From contig NZ_VIKT02000001.1 of assembly GCF_009371975.2 (NCBI RefSeq), forward strand, positions 156,918 to 220,917: 64,000 nucleotides of DNA. Reading direction: 5' to 3'. The notes under the pieces were generated by a model. That model was not told the DNA's origin and searched no databases. It worked only from the letters and a program-made list of their open reading frames with translations. The first letter of the stretch is position 1. Each line of letters opens with the position of its first letter. Made by a program: the position numbers and the translations under genes. Positions 55,754 through 64,000 of the stretch are shown here, in pieces. The stretch comes from Microcella pacifica (GTDB lineage: Bacteria; Actinomycetota; Actinomycetes; Actinomycetales; Microbacteriaceae).

Positions 55754-56668
55754 CTAGCCACCCGGCAGCAGCTCGGCGCGACGCCGGTCAACCTCATCGC
55801 GCAGCGCCTCGCGCACGATCGCGACGGCATCCACCGCGGGGCTGTCGGGGCGCGTGGAGAGCGTGAACGGCAGCCGGAAGTCGACCGCGCCGGGCAGCAC
55901 CGGCACGAGCCCCTCGACGCCCTCGGCCATGAACGCGTGCAGCAGCCCGATGCCCGCCCCGGCGCGCGCCGCCTCGAGTTGCGCGAAGACGCTCGTCGAG
56001 CCGAAGCCGAGCCGCATGTCGCCGAGCACGGGGGCGAGGTCGAGTTCGTGCACCGTGAGCAGGGCATCCACGTAGAAGACGAGGTCGTGGCCGGCGAGGT
56101 CGGCGGGGTCGCGGATAGGCGGCCGCGCGGCCAGGTACTCGGGCGAGGCGTAGAGGCGCAGCGAGTACTCCGTGAGAAGCTCGGACTGCACGCGCGACCC
56201 CGCCGTCGACCCGATCGACACGACGAGATCGAAACCGGAGCCGCGCAAGGAGATCGGCTTCGTGGAGGTCACGAGCTCGACGGCGATTCCGGGATGCTCG
56301 GTGCGCACCCGCGCGAGCGCCGCAGCCGCGAACACCGCGCCGAAGCCGTCGGGCGTCGCGACCCGCACGGTGCCGCGCACGACGTCGCTGCCGGACGCCG
56401 CCGCGACGACCTGCTCGACGAGCCCCTCGAGGCCCGAGGCGCGCTCGACGACGTCGCGCCCGATCGCGGTGAGCTGCCACCCGTCGGCACCGCGGTCGAG
56501 CAGTCGCACGCCGAGCGCCGCCTCGAGGCGGTCGAGCCGCCGCCGCACGGTCGTGTGGTCGACGCCGAGGAGCGCCGCGGCCGACACCATGCGGCCGACG
56601 CGCGCGACGGCGACGAGGTAGCGCAGGTCATCGGTGCTCACGTCGAGGGAGCGCGGCGCCTGGGTCAT
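55754..56668 (-). CDS. LysR-family transcriptional regulator
   Basis: A 304-residue regulator with a helix-turn-helix at about residues 12-75 (DDLRYLVAVARVGRMVSAAALLGVDHTTVRRRLDRLE in short) and a periplasmic-binding-type effector domain. Its position just upstream of mmsA suggests it controls that gene in response to a semialdehyde or an organic acid. TATCGT lies six bases before the ATG. Confidence 0.9.
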   Translation of the reverse strand: MTQAPRSLDVSTDDLRYLVAVARVGRMVSAAALLGVDHTTVRRRLDRLEAALGVRLLDRGADGWQLTAIGRDVVERASGLEGLVEQVVAAASGSDVVRGTVRVATPDGFGAVFAAAALARVRTEHPGIAVELVTSTKPISLRGSGFDLVVSIGSTAGSRVQSELLTEYSLRLYASPEYLAARPPIRDPADLAGHDLVFYVDALLTVHELDLAPVLGDMRLGFGSTSVFAQLEAARAGAGIGLLHAFMAEGVEGLVPVLPGAVDFRLPFTLSTRPDSPAVDAVAIVREALRDEVDRRRAELLPGG

Positions 56669-56674
56669 GCCCTC

Positions 56675-56680
56675 ACGATA
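56675..56680 (-). promoter_or_regulatory. -10 box for the LysR gene
   Basis: TATCGT six bases before the ATG at 56668, in the shared region with the divergent rmuC. Confidence 0.5.
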
Positions 56681-56742
56681 CGACCACGGCCACCGTCTCC
56701 TCGGGACGATCGCTGTCGGATGCTCCTGGCACACTGGCTCGT

Positions 56743-57990
56743 ATGGACTTCCTGCTCCCGCTCCTGCTCGGCCTCGTCGTCGGCGCTGTGCTCGGCGTCA
56801 TCATCGGCCTCCTCCTCTCGCGTCGCGGGGGCGCAGCGGCAGAGCTCGCCGCACTGCGCGAGCAGGCCACCGCTGCGGAGGTGCGCGTCGCCCAGGCGGA
56901 GTCGCGCGCGAGCGCCCTCGACGAGCAGCTCGCCCTCGCCCGGCATCGCGACCTCGAGCGGGAGGAGCGCGACAAGCAGGAGAGCCGCGTGCTGCAGGCC
57001 CTCGCGCCCGTGCAGGAGTCGCTGCGCACGATGCAGTCGAAGGTCACCGAGCTCGAGGCGCAGCGCAGCCAGCAGCACGGCCAGCTCGCGCAGCAGCTGC
57101 GCGCGGCGACCGAGTCGGAGGAGAGGCTGCGCAGCACGGCCGAGTCGCTCGCCTCGGCCCTGCGCTCGAACAGCGTGCGCGGCGTCTGGGGCGAGACGCA
57201 GCTGCGCAACGTCGTCGAGGCGGCGGGGCTCATCGAGCGCGTCGACTTCGACGTGCAGTCGAGCATCACCTCCGACGCCGGCGCGGGTCGCCCCGACATG
57301 GTCATCCACCTTCCCGGCGGCAAGAACATCGCCGTCGACGCCAAGGTGCCGTTCGAGGCGTACCTGCGCGCGAGCCAGATTCCCGTCACCGCGACGGGTG
57401 AGGAGGGCGCGCAGCGCGAGACCCTCATGAAGCAGCACGTGCGGCTCGTGCGCGGCCACATCGACACCCTCGCGAGCAAGGCCTACTGGGCGGGCCTCGA
57501 GGCCTCGCCCGAGCTCGTCATCGCCTTCATTCCGAGCGAGTCGCTCGTGTCGTCGGCCATGGAGGCCGACCCGGGCATCATGGACTACGCCTTCAGCAAG
57601 CGCGTGGCCCTCGCCTCCCCCGTCACCCTGTGGTCGGTGCTCAAGACCGTCGCGTTCTCCTGGCAGCAGGATGTCCTCACCGCCGATGCGAAGGTGCTCT
57701 TCGATCTGAGCCGCGAGCTCTACGGGCGCCTCGCGACGATGGCCGGGCACGTCGAGAAGCTCGGGCGCTCCATCGAGAGCACGATCAAGAACTACAACGG
57801 CTTCGTCGGGTCGATGGAGCGCCAGGTCTTCCCCACTGCGCGCAAGCTGCAGCGCCTCGACGAGTCGACCGTGCTCGGCACGCTCGACGCGATCGAGGAG
57901 GGGCCGCGCGAGCTCACGGCCATGGAGCTCGTCGCTGAGCTCGAGCAGGGCGAGGCGAGCACGGAGCGCGGCTCCGAAGCGAAGGGGTAG
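56743..57990 (+). CDS. rmuC: DNA recombination protein RmuC
   Basis: A 415-residue protein that limits inversions and is related to nucleases. It has an N-terminal membrane helix (LLPLLLGLVVGAVLGVIIGL), a coiled-coil stretch (about 30-130) and the RmuC domain with VRGVWGETQLRNVVEAAGL, VDAKVPFEAY and YAFSKRVALASPVTLWSVLKT. Length is usual. The ATG is preceded by CACACT seven bases upstream and is divergent from LysR. Confidence 0.93.
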   Translation: MDFLLPLLLGLVVGAVLGVIIGLLLSRRGGAAAELAALREQATAAEVRVAQAESRASALDEQLALARHRDLEREERDKQESRVLQALAPVQESLRTMQSKVTELEAQRSQQHGQLAQQLRAATESEERLRSTAESLASALRSNSVRGVWGETQLRNVVEAAGLIERVDFDVQSSITSDAGAGRPDMVIHLPGGKNIAVDAKVPFEAYLRASQIPVTATGEEGAQRETLMKQHVRLVRGHIDTLASKAYWAGLEASPELVIAFIPSESLVSSAMEADPGIMDYAFSKRVALASPVTLWSVLKTVAFSWQQDVLTADAKVLFDLSRELYGRLATMAGHVEKLGRSIESTIKNYNGFVGSMERQVFPTARKLQRLDESTVLGTLDAIEEGPRELTAMELVAELEQGEASTERGSEAKG

Positions 57991-58005
57991 CGCCCCGGCG
58001 GGCGC
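57990..58005. terminator. Small hairpin after rmuC
   Basis: GCGCCC-CGGC-GGGCGC begins at the last base of the rmuC stop codon. Confidence 0.5.
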
Positions 58006-58064
58006 GGTGCCATTCTGAGCGGCAGGGCGGCGATCGCTCCGCCGACACGAGAGGGGAGCATCCG

Positions 58065-58460
58065 ATGCCCGACTACGTCTACGGATTCAGTGGGCTCGCC
58101 GTGCCCGACATCGACGCCGCTCGCACCTTCTACCGCGACACCCTCGGGCTCGACGTGACCGACGCGGAGATGGGCCAGCTCTCGCTCACCCTCCCGGGCG
58201 GCGGCTGGGTACTCGTGTACCCCAAGCCCGACCACTCCCCCGCCACCTACACGGTGCTGAACCTCGAGGTCTCCGACATCGACGACGCCGTCACCGACCT
58301 CATGGCACGCGGTGTCGAGATGACCCGCTACGAGGGTTTCGAGCAGGACGAGCTCGGCATCGCCCGCGGCATCGAGGGCGACTTCGGGCCCGATATCGCA
58401 TGGTTCACAGACCCGGCGGGCAACATCCTCTCGGTGTTGGAGAATCCCACAAGCACCTAG
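58065..58460 (+). CDS. VOC-family (glyoxalase-like) protein
   Basis: A 131-residue vicinal oxygen chelate protein. FSGLAVPDIDAARTFYRDTLGL opens the first unit and the last ends in IAWFTDPAGNILSVLE with the metal-ligand Glu. Shared length with the VOC protein at 43050, but different sequence. Substrate unknown. GAGAGGGGAGC precedes the ATG. Confidence 0.86.
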   Translation: MPDYVYGFSGLAVPDIDAARTFYRDTLGLDVTDAEMGQLSLTLPGGGWVLVYPKPDHSPATYTVLNLEVSDIDDAVTDLMARGVEMTRYEGFEQDELGIARGIEGDFGPDIAWFTDPAGNILSVLENPTST

Positions 58461-58548
58461 CCGCAGGGCGACCACTGCTGGCTAGGATGAGCCGCACACA
58501 CCAACGGCGGTGATCGATCGTCGTTGACCCTACGGCGAAAGATCAACG

Positions 58549-58587
58549 ATGACCGAACGCCCCTGGCTCGCCCACTATCCGGCGGGA
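58549..58587 (+). pseudogene. Possible 5' fragment of a fatty acyl-CoA ligase gene cut by an IS
   Basis: The 13 codons read MTERPWLAHYPAG, which resembles the N-terminus of long-chain fatty-acid-CoA ligases of actinobacteria (FadD), and then the frame runs straight into the end of the IS3 element. No other part of such a gene is found downstream. A short match like this is suggestive only. Confidence 0.35.
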
Positions 58588-58615
58588 CTGCTGAAGGTTC
58601 TGGTGACTCGTCTTC

Positions 58616-59239
58616 TTAGGCCGCGGATGCGGCCCGTGTGGTCATAATTGCTTCGAACTCGACCGGCGTCAATCTGCCCAGTACTCGTTGTTGGATCGCC
58701 ATTCTGAGGGCCGCGACGGCGAGCTCCGAGGTCATCCGGTCAGCGATGGAGTATCCGACGATGCGGTTGGAAAACACATCCTTCATCGCGCACAGATAGA
58801 CCTTCCCCTCGCTGGTGGGATGCTCGGTGATATCCGTCAACCACAGCAGGTCAGGCCGATTCGCAGTGAACTCGCGTCGGACGAGGTCGTCGCGCACCGG
58901 CGGCCCGACCAGGCGGCTCTTGCCCCGCTTCTTGCGCACGAACGCGCTGGTGATGCCCATCTGGGAGCACAGCCGCCAGACGCGTCGCTCCGAAGCGGTG
59001 AAGCCCGCGTCAGCGAGCTCGTCGGCGATGAACCGATACCCGAACGCCGGATCGTCGACGTGGATATCGATCGCAGCGTTGATCAGGTGCGCTTCGTCCC
59101 AGTCCCGTTGCGAAACCGGGTCGGCAAGCCACCGGTAATAGGGCTGCTTGGCGATCTTCAACACCCGGCACGTCACCGCGACCGGCACCCTCACGGGAGC
59201 GCCGGGCGCGGCCAGCTCCAGGACGAGCGGGTAGATCAT
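58616..59239 (-). pseudogene. IS3-family transposase orfB with an internal deletion
   Basis: The 207-residue reading begins VRVPVAVTCRVLKIAKQPYYRWL and keeps the first DDE aspartate in LWLTDITEHP. After LAVAALRMAIQQRV it jumps straight to the family C-terminus LGRLTPVEFEAIM. The stretch that should hold the second Asp and the Glu, about 100 residues, is missing although the frame is kept. It cannot be an active transposase. Confidence 0.8.
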
Positions 59240-59433
59240 TTTGAGATAGCGCCCTGCGACAGATAGGCAGCCGCTCGACGGAGCACCTCGTTCTCCTGCT
59301 CGAGCAGACGGATCCGTTTCCGCGCTTCGCGCAACTCGAGATTCTCCGCCGAGGTCGATCCCGGCTTGATACCGTCCTCGACCTCGGCCTTACGAACCCA
59401 GTTCTGGACACAGGTCTCGGAGATTCCGATGTC
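59236..59433 (-). pseudogene. 3' fragment of IS3-family orfA
   Basis: Reading GISETCVQNWVRKAEVEDG and RKRIRLLEQENEVLRRAAAYL, the second half of an IS3 OrfA with its leucine zipper. The helix-turn-helix N-terminus is absent; the frame stops at the end of element B. Its TGA overlaps the orfB start (ATGA). Confidence 0.75.
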
Positions 59434-59457
59434 CTGAATCGGCCTGACTTTCGTTCC
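59434..59457. repeat. Left terminal inverted repeat of element B
   Basis: CTGAATCGGCCTGACTTTCG and four further bases; exact reverse complement of 60707-60730. Confidence 0.9.
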
Positions 59458-59482
59458 GTTCTTCAAGTAAGGATGGAACACG

Positions 59483-59785
59483 ATGAACAGGAAGTATTCG
59501 CCGGAGATGCGTGAGCGGGCGTTGCGGATGCTCGCGGAGACGCGGCCGTCGCACCCCACGATGATGAGCGCCGTCCGCCACGTGGCAGGGCTGCTCGGGA
59601 TGAGCCCCGAGACGCTGCGGCTGTGGCAACGCCGATACGAGGTCGACGCCGGGGTGACGACCGATGCAGCGGCTGAGATCAAGCGATTGCAGAAGGAGGT
59701 CTCGGAGTTGCGAAAGGCGAATGAGATCCTCAAGGCTGCGAGCATCTTTTTCGCGAAGGAGCTCGACCACCCCTCGACGAGATGA
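59483..59785 (+). CDS. IS3-family transposase OrfA (element B)
   Basis: A 100-residue DNA-binding subunit with a helix-turn-helix (HVAGLLGMSPETLRLWQRRYEVD) and a leucine-zipper tail (EIKRLQKEVSELRKANEIL). It is intact. The orfB reading starts inside its last codons (59782), where programmed frameshifting would join the two. Confidence 0.88.
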   Translation: MNRKYSPEMRERALRMLAETRPSHPTMMSAVRHVAGLLGMSPETLRLWQRRYEVDAGVTTDAAAEIKRLQKEVSELRKANEILKAASIFFAKELDHPSTR

Positions 59786-60707
59786 TCCGGTTCATCAACG
59801 AGCATCGGGATCGTTTCGGGGTCGAGCTCATCTGCCAGGTCCTGCGGCCGGCAGTGAGAGGATTCCTGACCTCGCGCGGCTATCGCGCTGCGGCGGGCCG
59901 AGCGCCGTCCGCTCGGCAGTTGCGTGATGATCTGCTCGTGCCCGAGGTTGCGCGGCTGCACGCGGAGAACTACGGCGTTTATGGGCGACGGAAGATGCAC
60001 GCGCTCCTGCGCCGGCAAGGGTGGGGCATCGGTCGCGATCAAACTGAACGGCTCATGCGGCTCGCCGGCGTGCGAGGCGTGAAGCGATCCAAGAAGGTGT
60101 TCACGACGAAGTCCGATCCGACGGTGGAGAAGCCGAAGGATCTCGTGCAGCGCCGGTTCACGGCCCCTGGCCCACGCCGTCTCTGGGTCGCCGACGTGAC
60201 CTACGTTGCGACGTGGTCAGGGTTCGCCTACGTCGCGTTCGTCACCGATGTCTACTCGCGTCGCATCGTCGGCTGGAACGTCGCGTCGACACTGAGATCC
60301 GACATCCTGCCGTTGCAGGCGCTCGACATGGCCGCATGGGCCGCCGGTGGTCGACTCGACGGGCTGATCCACCATGCCGATCACAGGTCGAACTACCTCG
60401 CCGTGGTCTACACCGACCGCATCGAAGAACTCGGCGCGAAACCCTCGACGGGGACCGTCGGCGATTCCTTTGATAACGCCCTCGCTGAGGCCGTGAACGG
60501 ACTCTACAAGACGGAACTGATCCGTCAGCGCGGGCCGTGGCGAACCGTCGAGCGGTCGAGCTCGCGACCCTCGAATACGTGTGGTGGTGGAACAACGCTC
60601 GCCTCCACGGCGAGCTCGACATGCGCACCCCACTTGAGGTCGAGCAGGCGTACTACGCTGACCTCGAATCAGCCCAACCGGCACCCGCCGGACAAGGCTC
60701 CCGATAG
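59782..60707 (+). pseudogene. IS3-family transposase OrfB (element B) with a frameshift
   Basis: The integrase core is present: WVADVTYVATWSG (first Asp), HHADHRSNY (second Asp) and SFDNALAEAVNGLYKTELI (Glu). Near 60553 one base appears lost: upstream the frame reads RQRGPWRTVE, and only the next frame continues with LEYVWWWNNARLHGEL and ends in a stop at 60705-60707. HHADH is followed by R where the family has G. Without the missing base the product is truncated and scrambled. Confidence 0.82.
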
Positions 60708-60730
60708 GAACGAAAGTCAGGCCGATTCAG
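60707..60730. repeat. Right terminal inverted repeat of element B
   Basis: Ends in GACTTTCG's complement and GCCGATTCAG; overlaps the last base of the orfB stop codon. The bases 60731-60928 hold no gene I can support; short open readings there on both strands do not resemble known families. Confidence 0.9.
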
Positions 60731-60928
60731 TACTTCTTCGACTGCCTCACGGCGGAGGGTGTCCGCGAACTCGTCTGCGAGGCGCCCCCGCAATCCCGCG
60801 CCGACCTCGTTCACGGGGATGCGGTGGCATTCATTAGCGACGGTGCACCGTGCTGGTCGGAAAATCCGAACCATCGGACGACAAGTGCGTTCGACGACCC
60901 TCGCTCGGTAGTCGACGACGGAAATGCC

Positions 60929-63298
60929 TCAGCGCGACGGCTCCTGGGCTGACAGTTCCGAATGCATCCGTCCGTCGGGTTGCTGTTCAAGCTTGTGCCC
61001 TTCGATGTCGAGGTCGGGAAGGATCCGCTGGAGCCAGCGGGGTGCCCACCAGGTCGCCCGACCAAGGATCGCGAACGCCGCGGGGATGAGGGTCATGCGC
61101 ACCAGGAACGCGTCGATGAGCACACCAATAGCGAGGGTGAAGCCGATCTGGGCGATCATCGTCTCCGGGGAGAAGATGAAGCCGGCGAAGACGGATGCCA
61201 TGATGATCGCTGCGGCGACCACGACGCGCGAGGTGGCCGAGAACCCGTTGACTATGGCCTGCTGCGGGCTTTCGCCCTGGAGGAAGTGGTCGCGCATCGA
61301 CGAGGACAGGAACACCTGGTAGTCCATCGCCAGTCCGTACAGGATGCCGGTGCCGATAATGGGGATGACCGGCACAAGGGGAGTGCCGGGCTCCACATTG
61401 AACAAGCCGCCTAGCCAGCCGTCTTGGAATACCAGAGTCGTCAGGCCCAGGGTCGCCAGGATGGATAGCACGAAGCCGCCGGTAGCGAGTATTGGCAGCA
61501 GCACGGAGCGGAAGGCGAACAGCAGGATGATCATCGACAGGATCACGATGATGGCGATATAGATCGGGAAGACCTCAGCCATCTTCTCGGTCATGTCTAT
61601 CATCACAGCAGTGAGCCCGGTGACTCCCAGCGTTGCGCCGTCGCCGGAACCGTCCACGGCCGTTTCACGCAGCTCGTCCACGAGGTGCGCGGTCCGCTCG
61701 TCGCCCGGCCCGGTCTCGGGGATGACCATGAAGGCGACGGTGGCGTTGTCGTCGCTGGTGCCGATCAGCTGGGCTAGCCGCACGCCGTCCGCGTCGGAGA
61801 TCCGTGTCGTGATCTCTGTGATCTGTTCCTCGTCGAAGTTGGACCCGGCCTCGGCCTCGGCGACCGCAATGAGCGGCCCGTTGAAGCCGGCGCCGAACGA
61901 ATCGCCGACCGCATCGTAGCTCTGCCGGGCGGATGAGTCCGGGCTCGAGTTGCCGCCGGTGGGCATCCCCAGGGTCATGTTCGTGGCGGGTAGGGCCGCA
62001 AGTACGATGATGACCGTGGTGCCCAGGAGCACTAGCCAGCGGCGCTTGACGATGAACCCGGACCATCCGCGTGCGATGCGGTGGTGTTGATCCGCGGTCG
62101 CGCCCGTGGCGCGTGCTTTGACGGAGACGACCCTTTCGCCGACAAGGCCGAGGACGGCGGGCAGCAGGGTCAGGGCCACCAGGACGGCGACGGCGACGGT
62201 TCCGGCCGCGACGAGGGCCATCGCGGTGAGCATCGAGACGCCCACGGCGGCGAGGCCGACGAGTGCGACGACAACGGTGAGTCCGGCAAACACGACGGAC
62301 GAGCCTGCGCTGCCAACTGCACGGCCGGTGGCCTCGCGAGCGGTGAGCTGCTGGACCCTGATCAGGTTGCGTTGGCGGTTGACGATGAACAGTGAGTAGT
62401 CGATGCCGACCGCAAGCCCGATCATGACGGCGAGGATCGGGGTCATCAGGTTGATCGGCTCGCCAGCAGCGGACGCGATGGCAATTCCCACGCCCACGCC
62501 GACGCTGACGATGCCGGTCACCAAGGGCAGGGCGCCTGCCAAGAACGAGCCGAGAACGAGTACCAGCACGACAGCTGCGATCAAGACGCCCACGATCTCG
62601 GCGGCGCCCAGCGCGGGCAGCGCGAACTTGAGTGATTCGCCGGGCAGGACGGTCAGGCCGGCCTCTCCGTCGTAGGCCTCGCCGGCCGCGATGATCTTCT
62701 CGATGTCAGCGGATCCCATCGACTGCACCTGCTGATCGAGTGCGAACTGGAACAGAGCTGCACTCTTGTCCTCGGAGATCAGCACCTGCGGGATGGGAAG
62801 CCCGTCGACGATCAGCGGCGCGAACCCATAGTCGTCGATCTGCTGCTGGATCTGCGCGTCTGCCTGCTGCTGGATCTGCGCCAGGTATGCCGCCTGTTCC
62901 GCCGCGGGAAGCGCAGCGGCCTGGGACATGAGGGCTTCGAGCTGCTCGACGAACGGTTGCTGCGCCTCCTCGACGGACCCTACGACGTGCTCTGTGCCGT
63001 AGACCGATTCGACCACGTCCATAATCACCTCGACACGCTCCGGCTCGGCAACCGAGCTGCCGTCTTCGGCGGTAAGGATGAAGCTCCCTTGGCCACGCGC
63101 CGCGTCGGGCAGCTCATCGGCGAGCGTGTCGAGGACATCCTGGGACGGAGTGCCGTCAATAGACAGGTTCGATGTGAGCTGTACGCCTCCCACCGCAATT
63201 ACGGCGCCGAGCACCCCCAGGACGAGAGCCCAGGCGCTGATCGCGATCCAAGGTCGATGGAACGAGGAAAGGCCGAGGCGGTAGAGAAGGCTTGACAT
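60929..63298 (-). CDS. MMPL-family (RND superfamily) transporter
   Basis: A 789-residue transporter with about twelve helices and two large external domains. Each half holds the MMPL/SSD-type segment; AVMIGLAVGIDYSLFIVNRQRN is in the first half and GTGILYGLAMDYQVFLSSSMRDHF in the second. Actinobacterial members export lipids, siderophores or drugs with the proton gradient. The ATG at 63298 follows AGGAG by seven bases. It lies 36 bases after the TetR stop, so the TetR protein likely represses it. GC is lower than in the core. Confidence 0.9.
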   Translation of the reverse strand: MSSLLYRLGLSSFHRPWIAISAWALVLGVLGAVIAVGGVQLTSNLSIDGTPSQDVLDTLADELPDAARGQGSFILTAEDGSSVAEPERVEVIMDVVESVYGTEHVVGSVEEAQQPFVEQLEALMSQAAALPAAEQAAYLAQIQQQADAQIQQQIDDYGFAPLIVDGLPIPQVLISEDKSAALFQFALDQQVQSMGSADIEKIIAAGEAYDGEAGLTVLPGESLKFALPALGAAEIVGVLIAAVVLVLVLGSFLAGALPLVTGIVSVGVGVGIAIASAAGEPINLMTPILAVMIGLAVGIDYSLFIVNRQRNLIRVQQLTAREATGRAVGSAGSSVVFAGLTVVVALVGLAAVGVSMLTAMALVAAGTVAVAVLVALTLLPAVLGLVGERVVSVKARATGATADQHHRIARGWSGFIVKRRWLVLLGTTVIIVLAALPATNMTLGMPTGGNSSPDSSARQSYDAVGDSFGAGFNGPLIAVAEAEAGSNFDEEQITEITTRISDADGVRLAQLIGTSDDNATVAFMVIPETGPGDERTAHLVDELRETAVDGSGDGATLGVTGLTAVMIDMTEKMAEVFPIYIAIIVILSMIILLFAFRSVLLPILATGGFVLSILATLGLTTLVFQDGWLGGLFNVEPGTPLVPVIPIIGTGILYGLAMDYQVFLSSSMRDHFLQGESPQQAIVNGFSATSRVVVAAAIIMASVFAGFIFSPETMIAQIGFTLAIGVLIDAFLVRMTLIPAAFAILGRATWWAPRWLQRILPDLDIEGHKLEQQPDGRMHSELSAQEPSR

Positions 63299-63334
63299 AT
63301 GTGAACTCCTGGGTTTGCCGGTGGCAGTTGTGTG

Positions 63335-63913
63335 TTACCGAGTGTTCGCGAAACCAGAGCGAAGTCTGGCGAACATCACGTTGATGAGCGGATCCATGTT
63401 GTGGGCGAGTGTGGGCAGCGCGTCGTCACCGCGCGCCGGGAGGGCGATCTCACCCAAAGTGATTGCGCTGAAGATCCCATAGCAGGCGTTCACCAATAGC
63501 AGGGTGTCAAGGTCAGCACCGACGCCGCCAGTGGTCATGCCGAGGGCGCTGAGGAGTGGTCGCATGACCTGGCCATAGGTGGCGAGCAAGTACGGGCGCA
63601 GAGCAGGGTGGTCGCGTGCCAAGTCCTGCAACTGTGTCAATCGCTCAACGTTGCCCTGATTCAATTGCGAGCGTATCGCCCGTTCAAGTGCGTCGATGGC
63701 CGTCTCGCCCGACTCGACGCGCATACCTTTCAGCACCTGGAGCGCATCGATCACCACTACCGCTGCAACCGCCTCCTCTTTGCAGGAGAAGTGGTTGGCG
63801 AACGTTCGCCGGGAGTAACCGGTGGCGGTAGTGACTTCGTCAATCACAAAACCGCCCATCCCACGCTCGACCGCCAGACGGAAACTCGACTCAGCAAGCA
63901 GCCGCGAGGTCAC
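63335..63913 (-). CDS. TetR-family transcriptional regulator
   Basis: A 192-residue regulator: helix-turn-helix VIDEVTTATGYSRRTFANHFSCKEEAV at about residues 20-48 and a mostly helical effector domain. The GTG start is the only one available; TetR proteins usually start a few residues earlier, so the N-terminus may be slightly short. It is the first gene of an operon with the MMPL exporter and probably responds to its substrate. Confidence 0.88.
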   Translation of the reverse strand: MTSRLLAESSFRLAVERGMGGFVIDEVTTATGYSRRTFANHFSCKEEAVAAVVVIDALQVLKGMRVESGETAIDALERAIRSQLNQGNVERLTQLQDLARDHPALRPYLLATYGQVMRPLLSALGMTTGGVGADLDTLLLVNACYGIFSAITLGEIALPARGDDALPTLAHNMDPLINVMFARLRSGFANTR

Positions 63914-63959
63914 CGCACGGTCAAGTCCCTGGAAGTGGTGTAACGGCTGATCCTTCGCT

Positions 63960-64000
63960 TTATGCGCTGAGTGCGATGAAGGTGTCGGCGACCACCTCGC
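63960..64000 (-). CDS. Possible C-terminus of a gene beyond the right edge
   Basis: One minus-strand frame reads EVVADTFIALSA and ends in TAA at 63960-63962. Twelve residues cannot be identified, and the frame may be chance. Confidence 0.25.
   Translation of the reverse strand, partial: EVVADTFIALSA

Larger units (their letters stand above)
58588..59433 (-). mobile_element. IS3-family element remnant (element A)
   Basis: Contains a gutted transposase orfB (58616-59239) and the 3' part of orfA (59236-59433), both on the minus strand. Its left end is estimated at the point where the fadD-like reading ends; the right part is cut off by element B. It cannot move by itself. Confidence 0.7.
59434..60730 (+). 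mobile_element. IS3-family element B, 1297 bases, with perfect terminal repeats
   Basis: The ends at 59434-59457 and 60707-60730 are a perfect 24-base inverted repeat beginning CTGAATCGGCCTGAC. Inside are orfA and a frameshifted orfB. The flanking bases (GTC and TAC, or TCC and GTA if the ends are TGAA/TTCA) differ, so no target duplication is visible. It is inserted in element A, whose other half is not on the far side. Confidence 0.85.

Noticed and set aside
60653..60874. Minus-strand opening after element B
   Set aside because: Reads partly through the IS end and resembles no family; bases 60731-60928 are called empty.

Overview
The window is very GC-rich DNA with high coding density and looks like a chromosomal segment of a Gram-positive actinobacterium, most likely Micrococcales/Microbacteriaceae. 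Pointers are the many starts that carry a TAnnnT box 6-7 bases upstream and no ribosome binding site (leaderless mRNAs), an F420-type Ddn-like oxidoreductase, cell-wall-binding type 2 repeat proteins and the general protein style. Family assignments rest on reading motifs, not on searches.

Layout: 1-1035 holds a copper-type P-ATPase (cut by the left edge) behind a CsoR-like repressor with a clear operator. 1068-3485 holds a metallo-beta-lactamase-fold hydrolase, a phytoene-desaturase-like flavoprotein and a small hypothetical. 3581-9350 is an accessory patch of visibly lower GC: a DUF3800 gene facing a three-gene operon (SAM-binding half-methylase, Eco57I-type adenine methylase, GIY-YIG plus SF2 helicase) that begins beside tRNA-Gln. 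It is the best candidate here for an under-described defence system.

9385-18495 returns to core content: cytochrome b561-like protein, gltX, a CAP/CWB2 surface protein, an MFS transporter, an FAH-family hydrolase and typA. 18502-25644 is a peptide/opine ABC importer (oppA, B, C and a fused DF ATPase), interrupted by an opposite-strand PH-domain gene. 26812-31540 is the glycine cleavage system (gcvT-H-P) under a tandem glycine riboswitch, and 31612-34944 is a glycine betaine/choline-type ABC importer.

35131-42906 is a run of mostly single housekeeping or membrane genes: Lon-N domain, SDR, K+ channel, Ca2+/Na+ antiporter, Ddn-like, GNAT, acyltransferase and several small unknowns. 43050-44461 holds a VOC protein, a higBA toxin-antitoxin pair and a hypothetical. 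44473-53901 has ychF, a CWB2/VanY surface peptidase, a gamma-glutamyltransferase, a phosphodiesterase-luciferase pair, EamA, a DnaQ-like exonuclease, OsmC and DUF421. 54145-58460 holds mmsA with a LysR regulator, rmuC and a VOC protein.

58549-60930 is an insertion-sequence graveyard: a fragment resembling the start of fadD, a gutted IS3 element and a second IS3-family element with perfect ends but a frameshifted transposase. 60929-63913 is an MMPL exporter with its TetR regulator. A family of dispersed palindromes with the core GCGCCAGATCTGGCGC recurs in two intergenic clusters.
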